From NCBI RefSeq assembly GCF_001723175.1, contig NC_064655.1:2790001-2854000 (forward strand): DNA of 64,000 nucleotides. Reading direction: 5' to 3'. The notes beneath the pieces were generated by a model. The model had not been told where the DNA came from. It searched no databases and saw only the letters and a program-made list of their open reading frames with translations. Positions 39,001 through 51,464 of this stretch are shown here, in pieces (position 1 is the first letter of the stretch; each line of letters begins with the position of its first letter). A program made the translations under genes and the position numbers. This stretch comes from Penicillium oxalicum. Lineage: Eukaryota; Ascomycota; Eurotiomycetes; Eurotiales; Aspergillaceae.

Positions 39001-42000
39001 GTCGTCGGAGTACAACTGTCTCTCTACCGCGTTTTTCCCTCCGTACGATACAGCCCTGTAATTTTTTTTTTTAAAAAAAAGTACTACAGTAACGATCCAC
39101 TCAGAACGGAGGGAAGACCCTCGGTACAGCCGTCAGCCTACCCACGGGTGCGGTCGACGGGAGTCTCCGTCCCTCTACCAAGGATCATAGACAAACAGCA
39201 ACTGTCACCTGCGTATTGTGGTCACTGATCACGGCCTCGGACTAATTGCGAAGGAGTCGGCGAGTAATTACCCACGGACATGCAATATATTTCACGTGAT
39301 ACTACAAGCATAGAGTACATACAGTGGCTGTATTGAGAATATACATGTACGCGAAAAAAATGCATAAGAGCTAGTTGCCACCTGCAATAATTTACATAAG
39401 CAACCTCGAAATGAACTTCAACAATCATCTTCCCTTTTGTTTTTTTTGTCTTTTCATTTGTCATTTTCTTTTTCCTTCAGAAAAAAACAGTAACAAACTC
39501 ATTTATTGGTAGGTCCAGCAGCGTAAAATCGCTTGCGTGGCCGGGTCAGCATGGTCAATCATTCGAGGACGAATTCGTGATAGTCGTTGCTTCCTAGGGC
39601 CAAAGTGGGAACGGAGTAGAATGTCGATGTCAATGGATTATCGTACAATGACTCGAACAAGGCTGCTACTTTATTTCCCAACCGAGTCGATCTCATCCTT
39701 GGCCATTCAATAGTTCAACGAGGAGCCCCATAATGAGTTCGTCGGCGGATCCGCCTATCTTTAGGCGACGCATAAGTACGTATGTTCATCTCATTCCCGT
39801 CCAGTACTCCGCTTACAAATCATACTCAGGTTTCCAAATGTTGTACTACTAATCAACCAAAAAGCACACTTGGAGCTCAGGAACACCGTCTTCTCTGGGC
39901 TAGAGTAGAAGATTGCTTCATTTACAACCGGCTTTATATGGCTGGATCTAATTTCGGGGGCCTTGATTTCGGCCCATCTCAAACAATGATGTGTTTGCCT
40001 CTCCCTCATGTCTCTATTTGAGTCTCTCTAAACTTACAGCGCGCCCCAATTGTCGTCTTTTTTTACGTCTTTCTAGCTGCTGTAAGGAATATCGTTCCGC
40101 CAACTGAACAAGGCGCAGCTCACACATAAATTGATAGACTGTAGCGGTGGCGCGATGTGGAGACACTCAGCTTCCTTCCATCGGAGTGAATTTTCCGATT
40201 CCTCCAACAATCGCGTCTCATCAAGCTTCTAGCGGATCCCTGTCCAATGATAACCCTGATCTCTGAATGAATTGGCACCCGAGTAAGCGAGGTTCGAATA
40301 TCCTGTCCGTCTCACAAGCCCCGAGACATAGGCCCAAATTTTGCGGTTTGCTCTCATTGAGACATCATTGGCTTTCAATCGGAGAAACTGTCAGCTGGAG
40401 CCATCATGGATTTGTAGTCGCAGGACGTATGTCCATGAGTGTATCATGGTCATGATTCTATTGGGTGAGACAACACAGTGAGAAGGCGGAATGAATTATG
40501 CTATACCGTCATAGAAATGTGTTATTGGTGTACTTTATGTGCAGGGAGATGCGGAATCATAGTCTTAGTGGGAGTGACTGGTCCTGATTTATCCCCCGCG
40601 GGATAACTTGGTGTAATTGCGCGGGTGGAGTTTGCTACCTGATTGCTTGTGGAGAGCTTTATAGCCATCGATCTTATGGTTCTCGTATCGAGATGGCCTA
40701 TTAATTTGGAGCATACATCACATGCCCGCCACCCTCACTCAACATAGCGCTGGGAATTCCATCTTGGCTCCAATGTGAGACCTGAACAGACATTCGAAAC
40801 ACTGATCAGCTAATGTGGCACACCAATCAAGGGCCTATACGGCAATATTGCATCACCAAGTCAAATCGAACACCAAGTGACTATGAAGCTCTTTTCAGAC
40901 CAAGTTATCCGGACGCCAATTTTACGATCCATTTCCTTGAGTTGCAATTAGGCATACTCTGCCCAATGGTTTGCAGAAACAGAAAGTCACTGCCACTGTC
41001 GACGGGCCGCCGGATATGAACGGCGATGTTTTGGATACGCCCTGAATGGCAAGGTCAAGCTCTCGGTCAGTATTTGGTCACATTGAAAACTTGACCAGGG
41101 TGCCTGTCTCTTGGAAATTTGCTGCCGCGTTGCTGCTCGAATCAGGTTCAGATGACCGTTTGAAAGATGTCTCCGGCCTATGCCTTGCTGTCAGACATGT
41201 AATACATACAGTACCTTACACACAGTACGTGGGGTTTTCTGGGCGTGGCTTAGCTAAGACGCTAATCTCACACTATGTACTGTAATACAGTTTGTGATCG
41301 TTGAAAACACAGCATACAAGTGGTACGCAAATGAAAAGTTGGCGGGAATTGGTGACATTGACAAAAATGTGAGTGAGACTGGACCAAAAGATAACGATAT
41401 GCCTACGCGCTAGGGTTATTGTTCAACAAAAAGCTGTGCCTATAGCACCTTCAAGTTCACTGTTCGACATGATAGCGATTTACTGTAGCACTACCGGGAG
41501 CTTCCAACGCCGACTGCCGCGGCTACATTGAAGCATTTCTCTATCTCGGCGTTATTCAAGAGTGATTTTTACTCGGAAGCCTTGGCTTTTATGGCTTATT
41601 TGTGAGACTCTTCTTATCACTCTTGAGCCCCGTGGGGGAACATCAAGGTGTTACCTATTCATTGGACACACCGAGTGCACACGATAATTAGTGGGGCTCT
41701 TGGGTGCATAAGACACAGTTCAAACTGCAATGTGGCTAGAGTCAGTACGGAAGTTGATTTGCGCCTGAAGTGCCACTGTGCACTTAGATGTATTCTCATT
41801 GTAAAGCATGAGATCTCGCCAATCTTTTGCTGAGACGGCAAATACGCAATATGCAAGATAAGTTTTCAAGTGTTGACGGGGTTCGGCTTGGCCACAATCC
41901 ACCCACACACTCACCTAAACCCATCAATGCTACCATTTTTGGCCTTGAGGGCGCAGAATGCAGCTTCGAGGTCCACAGATGATGTATGCAAGGTACAAAG

Positions 42001-45000
42001 TAAATACGAACGGACTTAAGTACATACATGCCTTTACTACATAGGTCTGTGCATACACGAGGTCATTGCAGTGTATCGTTAAGGCAGACACTTGCCACAA
42101 AGCCTCGCAGCTAAGTATATGCATGCATCTTTCATGCAAAGCGCAGACTTTGTATATGCTGGGGATTTATCTCTCAGAGAGTAGCAGGGGTCAAGCATGT
42201 GGCGTTTTTGAGCAAAGATTCATGCAAGGGGTAGCCTGGTACCGAGAATCCTAATGATTTCTAATGCACAATGAAGCAAGACCAGTCAATGTGCTTGTTT
42301 CAATTTGAATATCGGCACACATGTATAGACAGAAGTTAGCTTAGCGAGAGATAGTCTTTCTACTTCAAAGATGATACAGACTCGATCTCGACTGTATTCA
42401 CTGATGGGTGCGATGACTCTGTGTTGCTAAATGTGTCGTGAATCTGTACGAGAAGTTTCTGGTCGCTGCTAGATGATGTACAAGTGATAAGCGAAGCATT
42501 TGACATACGAAGCTGTTTCTGCCTTGCCCATAGAAAGGTTGACAGGAGAAAACTGGAGATAGTATTTTTTTTGAAGATGTGACTGGAGGGCTTGCTCGTG
42601 ACCCTGTTCTTCGATGATCGTCAATCACTGCCCACTAGAGACTCGAGGCATGGTAGCAGAATGATAACTCTCCCAATTTGATCACCGCGTGTAATCATGT
42701 ATTCATCAGAAATATGACGGATCAGGTGATTGAGGCCCTGTATGAAAAGATCTCAACAGGCTATAATGTCTGATCCAGAAGATTAGGTATATATTTTCTT
42801 GCATTTCAGGATTTATGCTTTGTTCGGAGTTTTCTTCGGTGACGGATCAAAAAGCAGTTTCTACTTTATATGGCATTTCTGTCCGACTTATGTCTGCATG
42901 TAGGTATATAGCCCAATTTGGAGAGTTATCTCTATCCTGCTTGTGGGCAAAATACAGCGCCAGCGGTGTCCATATTAGCCCGAATTACATTGACGCTCTT
43001 CTCATAGTGGAGACGCCCCTAAATACGCTTGAACAGGACTTGCAAACCCATTTACACGGCATAACATATCACGGGATCATTCATTGTCACCCTTTTGGGT
43101 ATTGTATTGTATTTCCTTCCATAGAAGGCAAACTGCGAGTGCGAGATAGGGCATTTGCCACCTCATATCTCAACAACGTGCGAGAAGAGCGAGGAAGAGA
43201 CAGTATGCGATTCGATCGAATTCGTTTTATTAGAAGTAGGCTTATAGTGCCCATGGGTTCCCAGAGAAGAGTAAAATCTCGCGTTTACATATATGCTTTA
43301 AAAGGAAATGGATAGACTGTCTCTGTAATCATTCAAGCTCGGGTGCCGAGTTCTCTTTCAGGATCGACAATCATCGGATCAAAAGACAGAACTTTTGTAT
43401 ATATCCTCTCCGTCACGAAAAAGACGATGGCAATAAAGAAGTATAGAATCGTCACTGGCATATTTTTGCACTTGGCTACATGTTTCTTTACCCTTATAAA
43501 AATCATAGAACACTGTTGCGAAACATACAAATCGATACCCAACCACGCTAAACAGTATACTGTGTCCCATTGAATATTTGCGGCTATGGTACCAAATACA
43601 AGATTTGAGACAAAATTAAGCCTCTTGCAAATACCAACATTATATTTGCGTATAGAAATCTAAATAACTTAGGTCACCCGATTAGATTTTCTCCCTCGTA
43701 CTCGCAAATCAAACTCGTCCTAGCAATTTATTGGGCTCAATAAACTTTTCCCAGTATACGGACTGGAAAGATAACTCTCTACACTCTAGAGTATTACTAT
43801 TACTCCGCACCCAGGCATAATCATATAATATTAATACAGTGTATTAGCATTTTACACGGAGGTTTGATTTTGATCTGAGTTGTAAAAGGACCCGAATCCA
43901 TGGTTCTGGTTCCTATGCGATCAGATACCAGAATCCTCCTGCACCTATAACTCATCGATCTGTTTCTTTAATAACCCTCTGTCAAGATAGGCACACTCTC
44001 CATGTTCAGTTTTTCAATATTCAAGACAGCCTCTTGACTATTTCATGAGTCAAAAATCTTCCTTATGGCAATCACCAGATTGTGCGTGCGTTATACCGGA
44101 GGGTGTACATTTGCCCTCTACCCCACTACTTTACAGCTCCGCTCATGCATGACTTCAAGGTTACATCGATCGCCCCGCACCAAGAATGTGTTGTACTTTT
44201 GACGATTGCTTGCCACAGCAACCACGCCCCAATGCAAGCCAAGATTGACAGGTCAAATTCATCTGATAGAATTTTGTCTGTCCGTTCTGTTCTTTCGGAG
44301 ACACCCCGTGGCTCTTTCCATCTGATTCTGGTGCTACTCATGGCTTGAGCCACACTAATATCGGCTGTTCGGCTCCATACGTGTTTGCGGGTTCAAGTCC
44401 TCCACGTGGCTATAAATCTCAGATCAAGTCCGTGGTGTCGACTCTGGAGCAAGGCCATCCCAGTATGAAGTGAAACTTATTCTTTGAGATCAGAGCCATC
44501 TTGAATCCGGAGGAACAATGTGATCGGCGCTCATACGCCTTCGACGAAACAAGTCGAATCTCATCTTGAACTCAAATTGGTACCATTGCCTTATCAGAGG
44601 TTGAACGAGTGGCTGTCAATCCTGGACTTGCCTCACTTTTTCCTTTCTCTCTTATGAAAAGGGGCCATGATGGAATTGCCCGATGTCCGACCTTTGTCAA
44701 AGTTTCCGTCTCTAGTAGAAACAGGAAAATAATCGTGGGTAAGTAACGCATGGAAGGCTCTTGACCATGTATGTATGGTTTCATAATCCCATTCGCGGAA
44801 TTCAATCGACAGAATGTTGTAAAAATCTCTTGTAGGAGCAATTCCCTTCTTATTATCTACTCATAAGTTGTACCTGGGAATAGATGCGTGAGCCCGTTTT
44901 CCATACCTCGGCATAGTCAGCTACTTAATTGAAAATATACAGCCCATGGCAGTTAGGCTCAAAATATCTTGTGCTCGGAGGGTATCCATTACCTCACTGG

Positions 45001-46764
45001 TCGGGCATGGCGTACTACATCGACATGGACGTTTCTAGTAGAAGGCGCGACTTCAAGATATCTTTGCGGCGAGACCAAGAGGCTGTCTTTGAAGCTCACT
45101 TGGCTATCTCTATGTGCTTAACCGGTAAATTAATAGTAAAGTCCATGTTGAGTAAAAGTTTCCTGGCGATAAAGCTCTTGATTTTTCAAGGTCCATATAG
45201 ACCTGAAGAGCATGTGATCTGGATCGAGGGACCCAGTCATGTGACTGATGGCCCAAGAGGCAGACATATGAGGGCCTGAGATTGGATGTTTTCTCACTTG
45301 ATGCAAGTTTGGGAGCAGTCAGAAATGAAATTTTCATGGACCAGCTAATTATATCGCACGAAATAAATTCAAGACACTTACACGAGTTACCATCCATTTG
45401 CTAGACTTGCCTCTGCCCATAACTTTTTCCCCATTGTACGCATCTCCGCAACAGGTTAATCATTCACCCAGAGTATCTCAAAATCCTGCGCTAACTTTCA
45501 TTTTCAAGATGGACATCACTGTGTTAAGCCTGCAGCTATCGAAATTTCATGCCAGACGCTCATATGTACCGCAGAATGACCCACCTCCCGGAGAGGGTTC
45601 ATTTCCCCGTGACTAACGTGGAGGCAGACTGGGAGGCAGAAGATAACAAGGCGCAATGGATTTTTGCGGCCCTAAAACTAGACAGAGGTAATTCATTTTT
45701 ATTCAACAGCAGCTCTTATACTTACATGTCTGAGGAGGGTGGAAATTTCTACGTCAGGTCTTGCATCGATCATGCTATATTCGAGATAATGTCTCCGAAA
45801 ACCCTAATGCGATTATCAAGAAGATGACCGAAAAAGGGCAGCATGCTTTGAAGATGAAGGAAGTTTCTGGATAAAAAAGCTTGCGACCCTAGATTTTCTG
45901 GTATTGGATCCTCATCGCTGCCTATTCCTTCTAGTTTGACAAAGCCCGCCGGATCATCTGACTAGCAAGACCGAGATCACACGGGTATCTAGCTCCTTAT
46001 AGCTCTGTGTTCTCAATTCACGCTTTTTTTCAAGCTTCGTCTTCATTCAGAAAGATATCGATTCTCTTCAATTCTATAGGTTACTTAGGCTCGCTAGCGC
46101 CTATTTGCTTTATCGAGCCAATCTTTCTAGCCTTTGCGGGGCAACTGGATACTGGCGTAGTATATACATGGGGATTGTCGATGCACGTCAATCCTCCCTG
46201 AGATATTCTGCCGAGCGAGGGCTATCGACTGACTAGTCTCTGTATTTAACATGATCATCAATTTTCTTATCTCAGTCGTCGTGTCGCCTGTGTATTTTGG
46301 CGTTTCTTTGGAAGATGCGCTTGAGTTGTCAAGTGTTTTGTACGATATCAGAGAGCTGAGGTAATAACAAAAATCATTCGATGAATCCAACCTACTTTCC
46401 TGTTTCTTCCGTCAAACTAACGAAATGCTTATAACACCAGCTGGAGAGGAGAACGAGGTAGTCAACACTTTCTTCCTTGAAGCTTCGCTTGGCGGCCGCA
46501 TTTTACAGATCCCGCTTGTTGGGTCCTGGCCTTGGCCTGTTTCGCGCGTAATGTGTCGGCTTGTCGGCGGATAATCTCTTACAATGACAGAATGGCCATT
46601 CAAAAACCGACCGGAACGTTAATATTTCAGTAATTGCGCAGAGAGTCACCATTTGCGCTATCTTATACGGTATAGTACTTGACTCTGCTTTCTAAGGTTT
46701 ACTGCAGATTTACTACGTACGTGAATTCAACATATCATCCCTAGTATTATTTTAATAAACTCAC
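36071..46764. other. Long gene-poor region
   Basis: Nearly 11 kb with no coding region I can support. Frames of 60-166 codons occur on both strands, but none has a domain, matched splice sites or convincing codon use. Base composition drifts from mixed (36-38 kb) to clearly AT-rich (43-47 kb). This could be ancient repeat sequence or decayed genes. A T/A homopolymer junction occurs at about 39061-39080. Confidence 0.55.
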
Positions 46765-46818
46765 GAGTGAGGCGAGTGAGGTGAGTGAGGTGAGTGAGAT
46801 GAGTGAGGTGAGTGAGAA
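46765..46818 (+). repeat. 9-bp minisatellite (GAGTGAGGT, six copies)
   Basis: Six tandem copies of a 9-bp unit, GAGTGAGGT, with single-base variants (GGC, GAT and GAA endings). It lies in AT-rich DNA just before the 5S rRNA genes and belongs to no gene I can see. Confidence 0.9.
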
Positions 46819-47467
46819 GTCTACCTAAAGTAAGGATGACTCTGTGAGCGATAACCGACGAACTATGATTAGTATGATTAGGACTATCGTGATCATTCTA
46901 GATTAGCGATATCAGCTTAAACTAGCTATATGTAACTCTTCTAAGCTTGTAGACTTTGATCTCCTTCGACCTGTTAACGTCGTAACTTCTTCGAGCTTAT
47001 ATAGATACAATCTTCTTTGATCTTTTTCGAATTTTTAATATCGCAACAGTCAATTCTGCAAGCTCCGGATTTGATAGCTTTAGCGTTCATCGCGAGAAAG
47101 ACGAAGCAATAAGATCATCGGCACGACCAATACGAGCTATACTCAATGACCTTTGCGCTAGGCCAAGCCTAGTAACGACGTACGCGAAGTTCACCAATGT
47201 GCCACCAGATATCGCCAAGCTGAAGCTCTCAAAGTGTTGTCGACAATTATACGATGCAGAAAAGCGGCGCTTGCTTGTTACAGTACTGGGGACAGCTTAC
47301 TTTCTTGCTGTTTGGAAATTCAATCTTCTTTTGAGCCAGCCTCTTTTGGCGGCTAGAATGAGCCTACTCGTCATCTAGCCAGCGTCGTCGAGGATAATAT
47401 CTCTCTCTACTCCTACCGCTGCTTGAGTTCGACGTATGACTTCACATAAGCTACAAAATGGCAAAAA
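46819..47467. other. AT-rich spacer left of the 5S genes
   Basis: AT-rich sequence with weakly repeated CTTC/TTCGA/TTTGATCT blocks (about 46935-47045). It may be an eroded mobile element, but no terminal repeats or conserved protein fragments are evident. Confidence 0.4.
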
Positions 47468-47586
47468 ACATACAACAGTCAGGATTCGCATGTGGTCACC
47501 CACCATACTACTAACTGACCGGCGTGTGGCTTGAGTACGGCTGAGCGGACGGGAAGCCCTATTTTCCACACCCTATGGTCGTATGT
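47468..47586 (-). rRNA. 5S ribosomal RNA, copy 1
   Basis: Read on the minus strand, the 119-nt segment begins ACATACGACCATAGGGTGTG and ends TGTTGTATGTT, so its ends pair as helix I of 5S rRNA. It carries the near-invariant internal block GGGCTTCCCGTCCGCTCAGC. A run of six T follows immediately (47468-47463 complement), a normal RNA polymerase III terminator. Compared with the usual Aspergillaceae sequence, a few bases differ, including the region around GGTGGGTGACCACATGCG, so reduced function or a pseudogene is possible. In these fungi 5S genes are scattered singly through the genome and not kept in the rDNA unit, which fits this position. Confidence 0.85.
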
Positions 47587-47787
47587 GCTTGCTATACCAT
47601 ACCACGAGATTATGTGGTCTACGTTGAATTCAGACTAGGGAAATTATCTTGCGAATCTTACATGGGTCCCTATTTACAGTAGAAACTTCACATACAATGA
47701 TACTGATACTACGTGTTCTAAATTTATGATATAATACTCCAAGTCCACAACAACACTAGGCTAGGCAAAAAGGAACACAATTCAAAA

Positions 47788-47906
47788 ACATACAACAGCC
47801 AGGATTCGCATGTGGTCACCCACCATACTACTAACTGGCCGGCGTGTGGCTTAAGTACGGCTGAGCGGACGGGAAGCCCTGTTCTCCACACCCTATGGTC
47901 GTATGT
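47788..47906 (-). rRNA. 5S ribosomal RNA, copy 2
   Basis: The second 119-nt 5S copy has the same ends as copy 1 and is followed on the minus strand by five T. It differs from copy 1 at only about five positions. Two of these are partners in one helix: GCCAG/CTGGC here against GTCAG/CTGAC in copy 1, so pairing is kept in both. The flanks are unrelated to those of copy 1, so the two are separate insertions or old duplicates, not one recent tandem block. Confidence 0.86.
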
Positions 47907-48389
47907 GTTAGTTAAGGCGAAATGTAAACTACATTCAAACATCTCGCTCAATCTACTTGGCTGTTTCCGCGCTACCCATGATGGTCAGCGTGTGTTGCTC
48001 CATGCAAGAATGTAGATATGTCTTGCCGAGACATGGCTTTTCATCACCAGGAACACAAGTAATCGTCTTGCATCGTAAGATTCACGCGGGCTCATCAATG
48101 ACCAATGTGTTACGTAGAGATTGCCGTCCTCACTCGCATCCTATTGTGGCTTGTGTTCGTGCCCGGTTGGCCGAATAGCTCCTCTCAAACGCACTAGGCT
48201 GGCGCTTAGGTGGTGCGCTCTTTCAGCCCGGATCATTGGAGATAACCATGAGGCTTTGCGCTACCCGCCCGCCTTCGAGTCTTGTGGCCGGGGGCTTTAC
48301 TTGCCTTGTATGATTTTCATTCGACAAACTGCATCGAAGCCTTTGCGCCTGAAATTTTTTGGGAAGATACACCGACCGTGTAGCCGAGA
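47907..48389. other. Spacer between the 5S genes and the NLR-like pseudogene
   Basis: About 480 bp that may contain the former promoter of the broken receptor gene. No other gene is visible. Confidence 0.5.
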
Positions 48390-51300
48390 ATGCCGCTGAA
48401 ATCTTTGAGCCGTGGTGCCTACCGGGTGGGGTGGATATGCCCGTTAGAGGTGGAACAGCTCGCGGCAATGGAGATGCTAGACGAGGAGCATGAATGGCTT
48501 CCACAACCAAGCGGCGACACAAATGTTTACAATCTTGGCAGCATCAACAACCATAATGTGGTCATCGCGGGTCTTCCGCGGGCCGGTAACTGCTCCGCAG
48601 CCACGGTTGTCACTCATATGCGAATGACATTCCCCAATCTCAAATACGGCCTGCTGGTCGGGATCGGGGGCGGCGTCCCCACAAAGACCGACAGGGGAAC
48701 GATCCGTCTTGGGCATGTGGTCGTCAGTAAACCGACAGGCGTCCACTCCGGGGCGATTCAGTACGACCACGGCAAGGCGAAGGCGGGTCAACTTGAACGC
48801 AAAGGGTCTCTCGCACCACCACCGACCGCTCTTCTCAACGCTGCGCGGGAAGTGGCTGTCCGGCGCCAGTGGTTGTGACCTAGGGAAGCGTATCGAGCGA
48901 CCGACGAACGAGGAGAGTGACTCATTTATCGTTGTACACCGAGGCACAATAGCATCTGGAGAGGTCGTGATCAAGGATGCCCAGAAGAGGGATGATCTGG
49001 CGCAGGAGCATGGGGTGCTCTGCTTCGAGATGGAGGCCGCGGGAGCCCTGAACGATTTCCCATGTATGGTGATTCGAGGCATCTCCGATTATTGCGACTC
49101 GCATAAGAACAATCAGTGGCATGGGTATGCAGCGGCGGTAGCGGCCGCGTATGCACGGCAGTTATTCTTTCACATGCCCATTGAAGAGGTGCAACGGTAT
49201 TTTGTCGCTGTCCAGGTACATCAAGGTCATCGATACTGATTGTTAGCTGATCCATATGTTCTAACATGTAGAAACCTGAACACCACACCCACTACTTTCG
49301 AGATCCCGCTGGATCTGTCCGAGACATCTGAAGTGGCCCGTTTCGTCGCACGAGAAGATCAACTGAAGAGGATGCAAAAGATCTTCAGCACACCTGCCGG
49401 ACGTCGTACTGCTGTGGTGCATGGGCTAGACTAGGCGGTATTGGCAAGACGCGGGTAGCAATTGCATATATCAAACGGAACCGGTCTTCTCACTCGGCGG
49501 CACTTTTGGCTCAATGCAAGAGATGAATCAGCGCTGAAACAAAGCTTCGCTCGCGCAGCTGAGTGGATTGTTCGCCACCACCCGTCTCTCACGTATATTG
49601 AAAGTGCTCTGAGCAGCCGAGACTTGGACAAGACGGGGAAAGCGGTCAAACAATGGCTGGATGAGCCGATGAACGATCGCTGGTTGATCGTCTATAACAA
49701 CTATGATAATCCTTTGATGGGCAACCAGACGGAGAAAATCCTAGCCTCTGCTTCCTGGGTTGAAGCAAGTATCAGCAGCGATGACGACAAAGATTCCGCA
49801 ATGACATTCGATCTGCGAAAATACCTACCCAAGACCGACCATGGTGCCATTCTAGTGACCACACGGTCCTCTATGGTAAAGCTCGGCCAGACGATTCACC
49901 TACGCAAGCTAGAGGATGTTAATGAAAGTCTTGAGATCCTGGCTTCTGTTTCTGGGCAGGAAGATCTAAGACAAGGTGAGTATCAATGCTGTCGAACGTG
50001 CGGGCCTATGTCAAGTACTAATTTCAAGCAGACCCCAAGGCCACTGATCTTGCAAGGGAGCTCGATGGACTTCCTCTGGCCCTCGCTACAGCTGGCGCAT
50101 ATTTGGAACAGGTGTCAATCGGCTACGCCGAGTACCTCCAGCTGTACCGAGACTCATGGCAGAAATTACACGAAGAGACGCCACAGCTGCAGACATACGA
50201 TCAAACGCTGTACTCAACATGGAATCTCTCGTACCGATACATTCAGCAGCAGAGTCCACTTGCGGCTATGCTTCTCCGACAATGGGCCTATTTCGCCAAC
50301 GAAGACTTGTGGTATGAGCTGCTGAAAGACAGCGGCCCGGAGAAGCCGAATTAGCTGGAGGCACTCACAAAGAACAAGCTCGCATTTCATGCAACGCTAA
50401 GAATTCTGTGCAGCCACGGGCTCGTCGAAGCGAATCCGACTCCCACATTACAGTGTGCGGAGTCACGAGGGTATAGCGTGCACGGCTGCGTTCATTCGTG
50501 GATGATACATGTGTTAAACCAAGGGTTCGACAAGTGTATGGCCTGGGCAGCAGTGCAATGTGTAGCACGGCGTGTGCCGATGAAAGATGGACACGAATCC
50601 TGGCTTGTAAGACGGCGGCTGATTACACATGCAGACAGGTGTCTCGAGATGTTAAGAGACCAGGAAATTGACAATGCGGCTGTGAGTGCTCTAGATTCTT
50701 TGGGTCTTTTCTACTGGGATCAAGGCCGGCTCCAAGAGGCAGATGTGATGTGCGAACGAGCACTAGAAGGCTGCGACAAGGCTTGGGGACAAGAACACAC
50801 GTCGACGCTAGAAACCGTCAACAATCTTGGTCTAGTCTACTGGAGCCAAGGCCGGATCCTAGAGGCAGAGGCGATGTACAAACGAGCACTAGAAGACAGA
50901 GAGAAAGCTTGGGGACAAGGACATACGTCGGCGCTAAAAATCATTAACAATCTCGGTGTTCTCTACACGGAACAAGGCCGGCTCCAAGAGGCAGGAACGA
51001 TGTGCCAACGAGCATTAGAAGGCTGCGAGAAGGCTTGGGGCCGACAACATACGTCAACGCTAGACATCGCCAATAACCTCGGGTTTATCTACGCGGATCA
51101 AGATCGGCTCCAAGAGGCAGAGGCGATGTACAAACGAGCACTAGAGGGCCACGGGAAGGCTTTTGATGCGACCTTACCTGTCACTTATCGGCCTGCCTTA
51201 AAAACTCTCAAAAACTATGGGTTTCTATGTGAGATCACCGGGGACGTAGATACCGCTATCCTGTGTTACCAGCGGACGCTGGTAGGCACTGAGGCTGTTT

Positions 51301-51464
51301 GGGGCCGGCATGATAAATGGTATGCCTGGATTTCCAATAGATTGAGCTCTCTCCAGCATGAAAAGTGCGAAGCTTCTGAGGAAGAGCTTGTGCCAAAGAA
51401 CAATAAACGGCGAGGAGCATATGGAAATTCTGAGAGCGAGGCTCTCCGATGTGTTCAAACCTAA
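48390..51464 (+). pseudogene. Broken NOD-like receptor (PNP_UDP / NB-ARC / TPR)
   Basis: Remains of a fungal NLR-type allorecognition protein in the usual order. The N-terminal nucleoside-phosphorylase-like domain begins near YRVGWICPLEVEQLAAMEML, shows VGIGGGVP, and continues as VLCFEMEAAGALNDFPC and VIRGISDYCDSH. An NB-ARC region with P-loop GGIGKT (49434 on), a FWLNARDE segment and GLPLALATAGAYLEQ follows. Four 42-residue TPR units end the gene. A genuine 56-bp intron (49976-50031, GTGAGT, TACTAAT branch, CAG) survives. The frame is lost near 48876 with dozens of residues missing, at 49429-49433 where five extra bases split the P-loop, and at about 49500-49504; a TAG stop lies at 50352-50354. 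The 49216-49272 stretch also does not splice cleanly. Intact relatives trigger self/non-self cell death; this copy cannot be translated whole. Confidence 0.88.
50700..51203 (+). repeat. Four 126-bp tandem repeats encoding TPR units
   Basis: Units begin at 50700, 50826, 50952 and 51078. Each encodes 42 residues around the pattern LGxxYxxQGRLQEAExMYKRALEGxEKAWG, the kinesin-light-chain type of TPR. DNA identity between units is high, except for the tail of the fourth. They form the repeat end of the NLR-like pseudogene, where copy-number change is usual. Confidence 0.9.

Noticed and set aside
42815..43315. 166-codon plus-strand frame
   Set aside because: It lies in AT-rich sequence with no recognisable domain or splice context; length alone is weak evidence.
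44376..44410. T-loop-like string (GGGTTCAAGTCC) suggesting a tRNA
   Set aside because: The T-stem does not pair and no acceptor, D or anticodon arms fit upstream.
46765..46818. Direct repeats as a CRISPR-like array
   Set aside because: Units are 9 bp, contiguous and without spacers, in a eukaryotic genome; it is a minisatellite.
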